Assembly (NCBI GenBank): GCA_022828125.1
Contig: JAJEJD010000018.1
Span: 226,539-290,538, forward strand
Reading direction: 5' to 3'
DNA from: a bacterium
GTDB lineage: Bacteria; UBA8248
Length of the DNA stretch: 64,000 nucleotides
The translations under genes were made by a program, and so were the position numbers. Position 1 is the first letter of the stretch; every line of letters starts with the position of its first letter. Under the pieces are notes generated by a model, which worked only from the letters and a program-made list of their open reading frames with translations, ran no database searches and had not been told where the DNA came from. This document shows, in pieces, positions 47,877 to 57,342 of the stretch.

Positions 47877-49091
47877 ATGGCGAGAAAAGAGGTGAATCTT
47901 CTGGAAGGCGATGATGAGGAAAGGGAAAACGATTCAGAGGAAGGTTCCGGAGATGACGGGGGAAGTTACGAAAGACGCAGAGGCGGTTTCGTCGACGTCT
48001 TGATGGTCATCCTGTTCGTGTGTGTCATGCTGGGCGGAGTAGCTTGGGCGGGTTATCAATTTTGGTGGCTTCCCAAAGTAAAAAAAGAGGCGCAGCTTAA
48101 TAGAGCCCGCATGAAGCAGGAACAGCAAAGAAAAATGCTTCTCGCGAATAGGCAAGGCGCGCAGCGAACTCCCGGACGCTTTCCTCAGAACGCGGGCGCG
48201 GCGACGCCACAAAGAGCCAAGAGCGCAACGGATCGAAACATACAGCCTCAACGTCCCACACCCTCACGGTCGGCTGAAAAAAAGGCGATGCGACAAGAAC
48301 CCACGCCCCGAAGCCCGGCTGAAAAGGCGCCGCCCGCCACTCCTGCAGCGATGGAAAAGCCCGCCGCGCCGCCGAGGGTGAAAGCAAAACCGAGGCGCGA
48401 GGCGGCGATGGTCATTCAAACCCCCGGGGAAAAAGCTCCGGTTCCCAAAACCGGGCCCGCTCGCTCGATTCTCCGCAAAAAGCAGGTAGTCGAGAAAAAG
48501 CCGGAAGCGCCGAAAACAAAAATCCAAAGTACAGCAGACGCCCGCAAGTCGTCTCAGGGTTTTTACTATAGCGTTCAGGTGGCTTCCTGCAGCACCGATC
48601 GTTGTGCGGACTCGTTTTCAAAACGCTTGAAGAGCAAGGGTTTTTCCGCCTTTCGGGTGGCAGGCACAAGCAGGGTGGCAAGCACAAGCCCTGCGAGGCG
48701 TCGCGGTGGTCAGATCACAGAGGTGCGCCTCGGTTCATTTTCGAGCCTGGCCAAGGCCCGGGCCCTGGCAAACCGGGTGAAGAAAAGCAAGATCGAGGCC
48801 AGGGTGTACCGCTCCGATAATCAGTGGAGAGTGGCGGCAGGAAGATTCAGGAATTTGGAAGATGCGGCCCTTCTTTTGGATCGCGCGGAAGATGCCGGAT
48901 TTCGTGGTGAGCTCGCCTCCCGGCTTCAAAGCGGAAGGAACTCCCGTCTTCAAAGTGGAAGCACGAGGAAGCTTTACAGGGTACGAACCGGAAAATTCTG
49001 GAGTCTCCGTGAGGCGTTGGCGTTCAGGAAGCAAATTCGCCTTGCCGGGTTTTCCGATGCCATTGTAGTTCGCCGTAGATCAAGAAAATAG
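47877..49091 (+). CDS. bitopic membrane protein with C-terminal SPOR-type repeats
   Basis: A 404-residue protein. A strongly acidic cytoplasmic tail (1-37) is followed by one transmembrane helix (~39-62), a long Lys/Arg/Pro/Ala-rich disordered linker (~65-225) and a periplasmic C-terminal part with two or three SPOR-like units (YYSVQVASC near 230, [19 protein letters not shown] near 285, [19 protein letters not shown] near 370). SPOR domains bind glycan strands stripped of peptides, the product of amidases such as the one encoded upstream. This suggests a septum-localised protein of the FtsN/DamX/DedD kind. Two short tandem DNA repeats lie inside the gene (48655-48690, 48921-48968). Confidence 0.78.
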   Translation: MARKEVNLLEGDDEERENDSEEGSGDDGGSYERRRGGFVDVLMVILFVCVMLGGVAWAGYQFWWLPKVKKEAQLNRARMKQEQQRKMLLANRQGAQRTPGRFPQNAGAATPQRAKSATDRNIQPQRPTPSRSAEKKAMRQEPTPRSPAEKAPPATPAAMEKPAAPPRVKAKPRREAAMVIQTPGEKAPVPKTGPARSILRKKQVVEKKPEAPKTKIQSTADARKSSQGFYYSVQVASCSTDRCADSFSKRLKSKGFSAFRVAGTSRVASTSPARRRGGQITEVRLGSFSSLAKARALANRVKKSKIEARVYRSDNQWRVAAGRFRNLEDAALLLDRAEDAGFRGELASRLQSGRNSRLQSGSTRKLYRVRTGKFWSLREALAFRKQIRLAGFSDAIVVRRRSRK

Positions 49092-49101
49092 GGAGTTGAC
49101 C

Positions 49102-49524
49102 ATGGACCAGAGCGCCCAGAATCAACACATACCCGACAAATTGTTTTTCAAGATCGGTGAAGTGGCGGAATTGACGGGTACAAAACCCCATGTACTGCGT
49201 TATTGGGAGAGTGAATTCCGAATGCTCCGCCCGGCGAAAGGGGATTCCGGGCAACGCATATATCGCCGGAAAGACGTGGAACTCGTTTTTTCGATTAAAC
49301 AATTGTTGTACGAAGAGAACTTCACCATTGCCGGAGCCAAGAAACAGCTTCAAAAACAAAGAGCAGCGAGAGCTGAAGCAAACAAGGCGAAAAAACCTGC
49401 GGAAACCAAACCGGGCACTACTCCTGTATTGCCGTTTGAAAGTTCTGGCCAGGAAAGCCTCGATCTGACGTGGGTTCGCAAAGAACTCAGGGAAATACTG
49501 GGGATACTTGATAAGGGCCGTTGA
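49102..49524 (+). CDS. MerR-family transcriptional regulator
   Basis: A 140-residue regulator with an N-terminal winged helix-turn-helix of the MerR type: [22 protein letters not shown], then [25 protein letters not shown] (each a shorter match to the family pattern), and a coiled-coil helix. No metal-binding cysteines or ligand domain are present. The C-terminal part is short and polar. This is the small subgroup often found near ihfA/pheT in deltaproteobacteria, with unknown target. The ATG at 49102 has GGGAG six bases upstream; a TTG at 49096 is an alternative. It starts 10 bases after the SPOR gene. Confidence 0.85.
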   Translation: MDQSAQNQHIPDKLFFKIGEVAELTGTKPHVLRYWESEFRMLRPAKGDSGQRIYRRKDVELVFSIKQLLYEENFTIAGAKKQLQKQRAARAEANKAKKPAETKPGTTPVLPFESSGQESLDLTWVRKELREILGILDKGR

Positions 49525-49743
49525 GACTCGCCTGGATTTGACTTGCTAATTTGTGCCGATCTGCATTTCCAGAAGCTATTGACGGATCAGCCCGTTCCGC
49601 TTATTGTGCCGCCCGCTCAATTCTAAATACGGAAATCGCGCCAGAGGCTATGCATGCAGTGAACCGACAAGAGATTTGTTCATATGTTTCCGACAGATCC
49701 AGTGGCGCTGATTCGTAGTTCAACATTAAAGGATCATGGTTAG

Positions 49744-50418
49744 ATGGCCAGAACTTTCAGAAAAGAAATCCGGCAGCCCGACGCGTTGCAAACCCATGGA
49801 AGAAAAGCAGTTCTTTGGTTTGTAGAGAATCAGAAGTATCTCTACCTGGGTCTTGGCGTTGTTATTTTGGCGGCGGCCATTTTTGTGGGCTACCGTATGT
49901 GGGATGAGCGCGCGAGAGAGAAAGCGTTCCTGGCCTATGGTTTGGCCAATATCGCTTCTCTGGATGGCAATAGCGGCGAAGCGGCGGAAACCGCCTTCCA
50001 AAAGGTGGCCGACGATTACCCGCGTTCGCGACCGGGTCTGCTGGCGCGCTTGCGACTCGCGGCCTTGCTGCGCGAGAGGAAACAATATCAAGGCGCGCGG
50101 GCGCAATATGAGCTCGTGGCGAAGAGCAGCGTATCGTCAGAGACCGACAAAGAATTGGCGAAGCGCGGAATCGCCTCGGTATTGATGTTCGAGGGAGCCT
50201 GCGCGGAAGCCGTCCCGATATGGAAGTCGATTCTTGAAATAGGCAGTCTTTTCACGTCTGAAGACCTGTATATCTCCATTGCCGATTGTCAGGAGAAGCT
50301 CGGACGAGTCGAGGATGCGCGCAAGACTTATGAAGAGTTAAGCAAAAAGCACCCGGAGAGTCCGTTTCTGACCGAACGAATCCGTGCGAAATTGGGCGGC
50401 GAAAAACCCGTCAAATAA
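49744..50418 (+). CDS. YfgM-like membrane-anchored TPR protein
   Basis: A 224-residue protein with a basic N-terminus, one transmembrane helix (~32-51, YLYLGLGVVILAAAIFVGY) and about four tetratricopeptide-like helix pairs (KAFLAYGLANIASLDG, ARLRLAALLRERKQYQGA, AVPIWKSILEIGS, DARKTYEELSKKHPES). The layout matches the YfgM/TPR_21 group, which associates with SecYEG and periplasmic chaperones in E. coli. Most of the protein is predicted to be periplasmic. It is preceded by a 219-base gene-free stretch in which I see neither a tRNA nor a clear promoter. Confidence 0.7.
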   Translation: MARTFRKEIRQPDALQTHGRKAVLWFVENQKYLYLGLGVVILAAAIFVGYRMWDERAREKAFLAYGLANIASLDGNSGEAAETAFQKVADDYPRSRPGLLARLRLAALLRERKQYQGARAQYELVAKSSVSSETDKELAKRGIASVLMFEGACAEAVPIWKSILEIGSLFTSEDLYISIADCQEKLGRVEDARKTYEELSKKHPESPFLTERIRAKLGGEKPVK

Positions 50419-50535
50419 GAACCATTACAGAAATTCATTACATGCTTTGATGCCGATAAGATATGTTATGTAAAATTAAATCCCGGACCGTTGCTTGCGC
50501 TTTCGTTTGAATTCCCCTGCGTGATAGACTGAGTC

Positions 50536-51759
50536 ATGAAGCCACCCCCTGCAAGAAAACCCCTTGCCGTACGTGGACATCCCTTGGATGAAGGCGCTCT
50601 TCGCCAGATTGAGTGCTGTCTCGCCGATGATGAAGCGCGGGCAGGCGCTCTGTGCGCCGACCACCATTTGGGCTATTCCATGCCCATCGGCGGCATTATC
50701 GCCTATGAGAATGCCGTATCGCCGAGCGGCGTGGGCTATGACATCGCTTGCGGGAACAAGGCCATCAAAACGAACCTGAAGGCCTCGGACGTGCGCCCGG
50801 AACTCCCCGGCATCATGGACGAGATATTTCGCAACCTGGAATTCGGCATGGGCCGGAAAAATCCCGAACCCCTCGACGACCCGCTTTTCGATGATCCCGC
50901 GTGGAAGCTGTCGCCCGGATTCGAGGATTTGAAGCCGCTGGCCCGCTCGCAGTTGGGCACCATCGGCGCGGGTAATCACTATGTGGATTTATTCGTCGAA
51001 GAGGCGGACGACGCGCTTTGGGTCGGGATCCATTTCGGATCGAGAGGCTTTGGCCACAAAACATGCACCGGATTCTTGAATCTGGCGAAAAACCGTCAAT
51101 TCAGCGCCCCTCCTGCCCGTGAGGAGATGCACGCTCCAGCCACCGTATTCTCTCTCGCCTCCTCCCTTGGAGAAGACTATTTCGCCGCCATGAAGCTTGC
51201 GGGGCGCTACGCCTATGCCGGAAGGGATTATGTCGGGGCCCGGGTGCTGGACATCCTCGGAGCCGGCTCGGTATGGGAAGTGCACAACCACCACAATTTC
51301 GCCTGGGAGGAAGAGCACGACGGCAGCCGCTGCATCGTGGTTCGCAAGGGCGCCACGCCGGCCTGGCCCGGCCAGAAATGTTTTATCGGCGGGAGCATGG
51401 GTGATATTTCCGTCATCGCCGAGGGCGTGGAGACGCCGGGCTCGAAATCCCTCCTCTACTCCACGGTTCACGGCGCGGGCCGCGTGATGAGCAGAACCAA
51501 GGCGGCAGGCCGGAAAAGATGGCGCAAGGGCCGCCTGATCCGAAAGGGCGGCGCGATCACGCGCGAGGAAATGAACGAGTGGGTTGAGGACATCGGCGTC
51601 GTGCTCCGGGGGGCGGATACGGATGAGGCGCCGCAGGCCTACAAGCGGCTTACGGGAGTACTGGGATTCCATAAGGATGCGCTTCGCATTTTGCACGTGC
51701 TCAGGCCCATCGGAGTGGCGATGGCGGGCCCCGAAGTTCGGGATGAATTCAGGGATTAG
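50536..51759 (+). CDS. rtcB: RtcB-type RNA ligase
   Basis: RtcB joins RNA 2',3'-cyclic phosphate or 3'-phosphate ends to 5'-OH ends, using GTP and Mn2+. The 407-residue protein has the metal-binding Cys (C72 in GYDIACGNK), GTIGAGNHYVDL, HFGSRGFGHK, NHHNFAWEE and the guanylate-accepting His (H312 in VHGAGRVMSR). All key residues are visible, so it should be active. There is no rtcA, rtcR or archease gene next to it, so it is not in the classic rtc operon. Its G+C content is above that of the preceding genes and it opens the accessory segment. Confidence 0.92.
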   Translation: MKPPPARKPLAVRGHPLDEGALRQIECCLADDEARAGALCADHHLGYSMPIGGIIAYENAVSPSGVGYDIACGNKAIKTNLKASDVRPELPGIMDEIFRNLEFGMGRKNPEPLDDPLFDDPAWKLSPGFEDLKPLARSQLGTIGAGNHYVDLFVEEADDALWVGIHFGSRGFGHKTCTGFLNLAKNRQFSAPPAREEMHAPATVFSLASSLGEDYFAAMKLAGRYAYAGRDYVGARVLDILGAGSVWEVHNHHNFAWEEEHDGSRCIVVRKGATPAWPGQKCFIGGSMGDISVIAEGVETPGSKSLLYSTVHGAGRVMSRTKAAGRKRWRKGRLIRKGGAITREEMNEWVEDIGVVLRGADTDEAPQAYKRLTGVLGFHKDALRILHVLRPIGVAMAGPEVRDEFRD

Positions 51760-51859
51760 TACGGGATTTTCACATCTTTTCGCTTAGAGGCGTTGATTCC
51801 AGCGACGACCTCATCGCAGGATTTCCCTGGATTGCTCATCGGAAGTTTAGTCAGAAACT

Positions 51860-51945
51860 CAATAATACCTAATTTATAACATTATATGTGCTATCTTAAA
51901 TACCTATAATAATTAATATTATTCACTTTGGACGTGAACTTCGAA
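51860..51945. other. AT-rich island between convergent rtcB and bioB
   Basis: This ~85-base stretch is almost entirely A and T inside a region of high G+C. It contains a near-palindrome AATAATTAATATTATT (around 51908-51923). It may serve as a bidirectional termination zone, a protein-binding site or the scar of an insertion. No gene or tRNA is present. Confidence 0.4.
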
Positions 51946-51965
51946 GCACACCCCTCGCTTGACTA

Positions 51966-53018
51966 TCACTCCGATAGAACCGGATCGGTCCGGCCTTCGA
52001 CGTCGAGTTCAAATCCCGCGTCATGGATCATGCGATGAGCGGCGGCCGACTCCTGGCCGGATGTGGTGAGGTAGCCGTCCACGAAAATCGAGTTGGCCGG
52101 ATAAAGGGCCAGAGGCTGCATTTCCCTCAGTTGGACTTCCCTTCCCCCGGCGACGCGAATTTCGGAGCGGGGATTGTAAAAGCGCATCAGGCACAGCAGC
52201 TTGAGGCAGAAGACCGGCCCGAGCAAAGGCCTCCCCTCGAGCGGTGTGCCGCCGATCGGGTTGAGGAAGTTCACCGGTATGGATTCGGGGGCGAGCGCAC
52301 TCAGCGCCTCACACACGTCGATGATGTCCTCGGCGCTCTCCCCTTGCCCGAAAATGACGCCCGAGCATAGTTCAAGACCGGCCCCGCGTGCCGCGCCCAA
52401 GGTGTCCATTCGGTCGTCATAGGTGTGCGTGGAGCAGATTCGGGGATAATAGCTCTCGCTCGTGTTGAGGTTGTGATTGAGGCGATCGACGCCCGCCTCG
52501 CTGAGCCTGGCGGCCTGGGAAGCTTCCAACAAGCCGAGAGAACAGCACACAGAAAGGCCATGGCGTGATTTAATCTCGGAGACGGCTTGGCAGAGTCTTT
52601 CGATTTCCGCGTCCGACGGCCCCCGCGCGCTGATGACGATGCAATAGCGCCTCGAACCGGCCGCCTCGGCCCTTGAGGCGCCCTCGAGGAGTTGGCCTTC
52701 ATCCACCAGCTCGTACCTCTCGATTTGAGCGCTGGAAACAGCGGATTGAGAGCAATAGCCGCAATCCTCAGGACAAATGCCGCTCTTGGCGTTGATGAGG
52801 TAGTGAATCTGCACTTTTTTACCGAAATAGGCGCGGCGCACCGAAAAAGCGGCGTCGAGAAGTTGAAGGATATCATCATCGGGCGCACCGATGACGGTGA
52901 GGGCCTCTTTTCGTCCGGGTCTTTCATCTTCCAGGGCGCAGCGCGCCAGTTCATGGTAGTTCAAAGCGCTTTCCCTTCTTCTTGGGCGTCTGGCCCGAAA
53001 CTTTACGCGTCGCCCCAC
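51966..53018 (-). CDS. bioB: biotin synthase
   Basis: BioB is the radical-SAM enzyme that inserts sulfur into dethiobiotin. The SAM cluster motif CPEDCGYC (C-x3-C-x2-C) is preceded by NAKSGI. Also present are the conserved segments NHNLNTSESYYP, CSGVIFGQGES, PVNFLNPIGGTPLEG and AGGREV; the last holds the Arg of the [2Fe-2S] site. The frame opens at a GTG (53018, 350 residues). A TTG at 52964 with an AAGGGAAA site upstream gives 332 residues and fits the family N-terminus better. No other bio genes are nearby. Confidence 0.93.
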   Translation of the reverse strand: MGRRVKFRARRPRRRESALNYHELARCALEDERPGRKEALTVIGAPDDDILQLLDAAFSVRRAYFGKKVQIHYLINAKSGICPEDCGYCSQSAVSSAQIERYELVDEGQLLEGASRAEAAGSRRYCIVISARGPSDAEIERLCQAVSEIKSRHGLSVCCSLGLLEASQAARLSEAGVDRLNHNLNTSESYYPRICSTHTYDDRMDTLGAARGAGLELCSGVIFGQGESAEDIIDVCEALSALAPESIPVNFLNPIGGTPLEGRPLLGPVFCLKLLCLMRFYNPRSEIRVAGGREVQLREMQPLALYPANSIFVDGYLTTSGQESAAAHRMIHDAGFELDVEGRTDPVLSE

Positions 53019-53171
53019 TCTTTGGCAAATAAGCGTGAAGAAGAGAGCGCAATGGGGAGATGGTTCCCTTGTCTGCGCTGTTCACGTGACATATGATGAA
53101 TCTGGTTTTCAAGACTTAAGGTAAACCATGATAATTTAACATTTTACCGTTTAGATTCAACGAGGTATCTA

Positions 53172-56060
53172 ATGGAAGTTGCTGCAACACTTGAAGAGGA
53201 ACTGCGCGAATCTATTGAAGGCGAAGTACGCTTCGATGCGTATACGCGAAAGATTTACAGCACCGATGCGAGCATGTACGAGATAGAGCCCGTTGGTCTC
53301 GTGTTGCCGAAAACGAATGCCGACGTACAAAAAACGCTTCGTATCGCCCGAAGGCACAACGTCGCCATCCTGCCCCGCGGCGGCGGCACCAGCCTCGCCG
53401 GGCAGACCGTGGGAGAAGCGCTGGTGCTCGATTTTTCCAAATACATGAACCGGGTGCTTGAACTGGACGCCGACGAGGAATGGGCGCGCATCCAGCCCGG
53501 GCTGGTGCAGGATCATTTCAACGATTACCTGAGCCCGCGCGGATTCGTCTTCGGCCCGAACACCTCCACGAGCAGCCGCGCCACCATCGGCGGCATGCTG
53601 GGAAACAACTCCTCGGGTTCCCGCTCCATCGTCTACGGTAAGACGGTGGATCACGTCATCGAGGTCTCCGGCTATTTCGCAGACGGAGAACCCTTCTCTT
53701 TCGGGCCTCTGGATGCGGCGTCTCTGGAAAATCTCATGCGCGAGGATTCGCGCACGGGCAGGCTCCACAAGGCGCTGAAAGACATCGTGGATGAGCAGCG
53801 CGTGGAGATTGAAGACCGCTACCCCGACATCATGCGCCGCGTGAGCGGATACAACCTCGATGAACTCGCCCGGGAATCGCAGCCCTTCAACCTCGCCAAG
53901 CTCATGGTGGGCGCCGAGGGCACGCTGGCCGTGGTGACGGAGGCCAAGGTGCGCGTGTGTCCCAAGCCCAAAGCGCTCGGCGTCCTGGTGGTGCATTTCC
54001 ACAGCATCGAGGAGGCCCTCGCCGCGAGCACGACCATTCTGGCCCACGACGTGGCGGCGATCGAGATTATCGACAGGGTGATCATCGAACTCGCCAAGCA
54101 AAACCTCGAAGCGCAGCGGCTGATGGACAGCTTCGTCGTGGGCGATCCGGATTCGTTCCTGACGATCGAGTTTTTCGCCGAAAACGACGATGAGGCCAAA
54201 GAGAAAGTCCGTCGCCTCCACGATGAGCTCGAAGCGAAGAACATCGGCTACGCGCGCGTTCCGCTGGACGATCCCGCCCACAAGCAGGATTGCCTGAACA
54301 TGCGAAAGGCGGGCCTGGGTTTTCTCCTCGGGCGTCGGGGCGACTGGAAGCCCTGCGCCTTCGTGGAGGACTGCGCGGTGGCCCCCGAGCATCTCCTGGA
54401 TTATTACCGGCATTTCGAGGCCATCATGAAGAAACACGATACGGAAACCTCCTATTACGGCCACACGAGCGTGGGCCTGTTGCATCTGCGCCCGCTCATC
54501 AACCTCAAAGAGGATGAGGAGATCGAGAAAATGGCCGCCATCGCCGGGGAGGTCGCGGACCTCGTGCTCGAATACGGCGGCGCCATGAGCGGAGAGCACG
54601 GCGACGGCCTGGCGAGAAGCCAGTGGGTGCCCAAGTTCTTCGGCGAGAAACTCTACGGGGCGTTCGTCGAGGTGAAGCGGCTCTTCGACCCGGAGAACCG
54701 GATGAACCCCGGGAAAATCGTGAACGCCCTCCCCTTCACCGAAAACCTCCGTTTCGACGGTTCCTACAAGACGCCCGAGATACCGACCATCATGGATTTC
54801 TCGAGTGACGGCGGCTTCGCGCGCGCGATCGAGCTTTGCAATGGCGTGGGCGCGTGCCGCAAGCGGGACGGCACGATGTGCCCCTCCTACCAGGCGACGA
54901 TGGAAGAAGAACATTCCACGCGCGGGCGGGCGAACGCGCTGAGGGAAGTCATCGCGAACGGAATCCCCGGAGAGGACCTGGGCAGCGAGCGGCTATATGA
55001 GGTGATGGACCTTTGCATCTCCTGCAAGGGTTGCAAGGCGGAATGCCCCTCGAGCGTGGACATGGCGAAGATAAAGGCCGAGGTGCTCCAGGCCTACTAC
55101 GACAAGAACGGCGTGCCCCTGCGCGTGCGGATGATGGGCCAAATCGCGCGCATCAACCGGCTGAGCATCCCTGTCGCGCCGATCGTGAACTGGACGCTGG
55201 GGAATAGCCTCGTGCGCTCCCTGCTGGACAGGTTCCTGGGAATAGACAAGCGAAGGAGGCTCCCTCCCCTCGTGACGCCCACCTTCGAGGAGTGGTTCGA
55301 AAGCCGCCCCGCCTCACGAAACGGGGCCGGCGCGCGCGGAAAGGTTTTGTTCCTGAACGATACGTTCACGAACTTCAATTATCCCGAAATCGGCAGGGCC
55401 GCGGTGAAGGTGCTCGAGGCGGCGGGCTTCGAGGTCGGGCTGGCGGAGACGGGCTGCTGCGGACGCCCCATGATCTCGCACGGCCTGTTGCGCGAGGGCC
55501 AGAAGCTGGCGGAGGAGAACATCGCGAGGCTCTCCCCCGCCATAGACGCCGGCCTGCCCATCATCGGCGTCGAGCCGAGTTGCCTGCTCACTTTCAGAGA
55601 CGAATACCCGGACCTCGTGGCGGGCGATGCGGCGGGGCGTCTGGCGGAGAATTCCTGGATGCTGGAGGAATTCCTGCAAAGCCTGCATGATAAGGGCGAA
55701 CTTGACCTGAAATTCAAGACTCCGCAACAGCAAAAAGCCCTCTTCCATGGCCACTGCCACCAGAAAGCGCTGGTGGGCACAGGCCCGTCACTGGGCATCC
55801 TGGGCATGATCCCTGGTTTGGAGGTGACGCAGATTCCTTCGGGCTGCTGCGGGATGGCCGGGTCGTTCGGTTACGAGAAAGAGCATTTCGACATCTCGCT
55901 CGCCATCGGCGAGACGAAACTCTTCCCGGCGCTCAGAGCGGGCGATGAAGACGCGGCGGCCATCGCCAACGGCGTATCCTGCCGGCAGCAAATCGCAACC
56001 GGCGTCGGCAGGAAGGCCCTCCACATCGCCGAAGTGCTCGCCGACGCGCTGGACGAGTAA
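53172..56060 (+). CDS. FAD-linked oxidase with Fe-S and CCG domains (GlcD/YdiJ-type dehydrogenase)
   Basis: A 962-residue fusion. The first ~520 residues are a FAD_binding_4/FAD-oxidase C unit (PRGGGTSLAGQTVGEALVLD, NNSSGSRSIVYGKT, GGAMSGEHGDGLARSQW). The second part has two iron-sulfur motifs: C556, C562 and a later Cys (LCNGVGACRKRDGTMCP), and C615, C618, C621, C625 (CISCKGCKAECP). The C-terminus carries two CCG motifs (TGCCGRPM and SGCCGMAGSFGYE). This layout belongs to membrane-associated 2-hydroxyacid dehydrogenases; E. coli YdiJ acts on D-2-hydroxyglutarate and others on D-lactate or glycolate. The true substrate cannot be told. Convergent with the alcohol dehydrogenase gene. Confidence 0.87.
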   Translation: MEVAATLEEELRESIEGEVRFDAYTRKIYSTDASMYEIEPVGLVLPKTNADVQKTLRIARRHNVAILPRGGGTSLAGQTVGEALVLDFSKYMNRVLELDADEEWARIQPGLVQDHFNDYLSPRGFVFGPNTSTSSRATIGGMLGNNSSGSRSIVYGKTVDHVIEVSGYFADGEPFSFGPLDAASLENLMREDSRTGRLHKALKDIVDEQRVEIEDRYPDIMRRVSGYNLDELARESQPFNLAKLMVGAEGTLAVVTEAKVRVCPKPKALGVLVVHFHSIEEALAASTTILAHDVAAIEIIDRVIIELAKQNLEAQRLMDSFVVGDPDSFLTIEFFAENDDEAKEKVRRLHDELEAKNIGYARVPLDDPAHKQDCLNMRKAGLGFLLGRRGDWKPCAFVEDCAVAPEHLLDYYRHFEAIMKKHDTETSYYGHTSVGLLHLRPLINLKEDEEIEKMAAIAGEVADLVLEYGGAMSGEHGDGLARSQWVPKFFGEKLYGAFVEVKRLFDPENRMNPGKIVNALPFTENLRFDGSYKTPEIPTIMDFSSDGGFARAIELCNGVGACRKRDGTMCPSYQATMEEEHSTRGRANALREVIANGIPGEDLGSERLYEVMDLCISCKGCKAECPSSVDMAKIKAEVLQAYYDKNGVPLRVRMMGQIARINRLSIPVAPIVNWTLGNSLVRSLLDRFLGIDKRRRLPPLVTPTFEEWFESRPASRNGAGARGKVLFLNDTFTNFNYPEIGRAAVKVLEAAGFEVGLAETGCCGRPMISHGLLREGQKLAEENIARLSPAIDAGLPIIGVEPSCLLTFRDEYPDLVAGDAAGRLAENSWMLEEFLQSLHDKGELDLKFKTPQQQKALFHGHCHQKALVGTGPSLGILGMIPGLEVTQIPSGCCGMAGSFGYEKEHFDISLAIGETKLFPALRAGDEDAAAIANGVSCRQQIATGVGRKALHIAEVLADALDE

Positions 56061-56129
56061 AATTTATATCTACATCTAATTGGTAAACCACGATATGCAA
56101 GCAGTTTCTCATGTAGTTTATTATGTCAT

Positions 56130-57224
56130 CTAGTCCGGGTTTCGGATGACGGAACGCAGGGTCTCGCCGCGTTCCATCGCCTCGAATGCGGGCTCCACAT
56201 CTTCCAGGCCGATGACTTTCGTGACCATGCGGTCGAGGTCCAACTCCCCTTTTTCATACCAGTCGGCGAGAAGCGGGAAATCCCGCGAAGGCAGGCAGTC
56301 CCCGTACCACGATACGCGCAGCGCGCCGCCCAGGCCGAAGAACTGGAGCATGGGCAGTTCCATCATCATGTCGGGGGCGGGCACGCCGATGAGGGTGCAG
56401 GTGCCGGCCAGATCGCGCGACCACATCGCCTGCAGAAGCGTCTGGGGCGTCCCCACGGCCTCGAAGGCGTAATCGACGCCGTTCCCGCCCGTGAGTTCCT
56501 TGATGGCTTCGACCGGGTCGGTTTCTGAGGCGTTGACGACGTCGGTTGCGCCGAATTCCCTGGCCCAGTCGAGTTTGTTCTCGGCGATGTCGACGCCGAT
56601 GATCTTAGAGGCGCGCGACATTTTGGCGCCCATGATGACGCTGCAGCCCACCCCGCCGCATCCGTACACCGCCACGCTGCTCCCGCGCCTGACTTGCGCC
56701 GTGTAGAGGCACGCGCCCACGCCCGTCATGACGCCGCAACCGATGAGGCAGGCCTGCTCAGGCGTGCAGACGGTGGGTACTTTCACCGCCTGCTTCGCGG
56801 CAACGAGGGTGTGCGTGCAGAACGTGCCGATGCCGAGAGAAGGACTCATAGGCCGGCCGTCTTTTTTCGCGTGCATCTTTGAAGTCGCGTTCAGGCTGGC
56901 GGCGCAAAGGTTGGGCTGGCCGATGGAGCAGAACCGGCAGAGGCCGCAGGGGGCGCGCCAGGCCAGAACGACGTAGTCGCCCACGGCGAGGTCGGATACG
57001 CCCTCCCCCACTTCCTGCACGATGCCGGAGCCTTCATGGCCGAGGAGGTAGGGAAATTCATCCCCGATTTTCCCGAGCTTGTAGTGCAAGTCCGTATGGC
57101 AGACGCCGCTGGCCTGGATTTTCACCAGCACCTCGCCGGGACCCGGGGAGGCGAGTTCGATTTCCTCCACTTCCGTGCGTTCGCCCGCTTTCCTTGAAAT
57201 CACGCCATGGCCGATGATGCTCAT
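56130..57224 (-). CDS. zinc-dependent alcohol dehydrogenase (MDR family, class III-like)
   Basis: A 364-residue medium-chain dehydrogenase. Catalytic zinc ligands lie in SGVCHTDLHYK and GHEGSGIVQEVG, and in the later CLIGCGVMTGVGACLYTA region. The structural zinc loop is CGLCRFCSIGQPNLC. The NAD-binding fold has VYGCGGVGCSVIMGAKM. The pattern resembles thiol-dependent formaldehyde dehydrogenases and the related Rv2259-type enzymes, so oxidation of an alcohol or a thiol-formaldehyde adduct is likely; the substrate is uncertain. A GGGGAGGAA site precedes the ATG. The gene diverges from the M24-fold gene. Confidence 0.86.
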   Translation of the reverse strand: MSIIGHGVISRKAGERTEVEEIELASPGPGEVLVKIQASGVCHTDLHYKLGKIGDEFPYLLGHEGSGIVQEVGEGVSDLAVGDYVVLAWRAPCGLCRFCSIGQPNLCAASLNATSKMHAKKDGRPMSPSLGIGTFCTHTLVAAKQAVKVPTVCTPEQACLIGCGVMTGVGACLYTAQVRRGSSVAVYGCGGVGCSVIMGAKMSRASKIIGVDIAENKLDWAREFGATDVVNASETDPVEAIKELTGGNGVDYAFEAVGTPQTLLQAMWSRDLAGTCTLIGVPAPDMMMELPMLQFFGLGGALRVSWYGDCLPSRDFPLLADWYEKGELDLDRMVTKVIGLEDVEPAFEAMERGETLRSVIRNPD

Positions 57225-57342
57225 ACACTTCCTCCCCGGTCGTATATTCTCGACGCGCCCGCTATAATGCGCCGCGCAAGCTGAAAATTTCCGTTGACGA
57301 CTTTATTCTCCCCCACGAAGAGTCATCGCGCAAGGAGGCGAT

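Noticed and set aside
53169..54914. 581-residue minus-strand frame opposite the FAD/Fe-S gene
   Set aside because: A mirror of codon usage in GC-rich coding DNA; His/Val/Arg-rich and without any domain.
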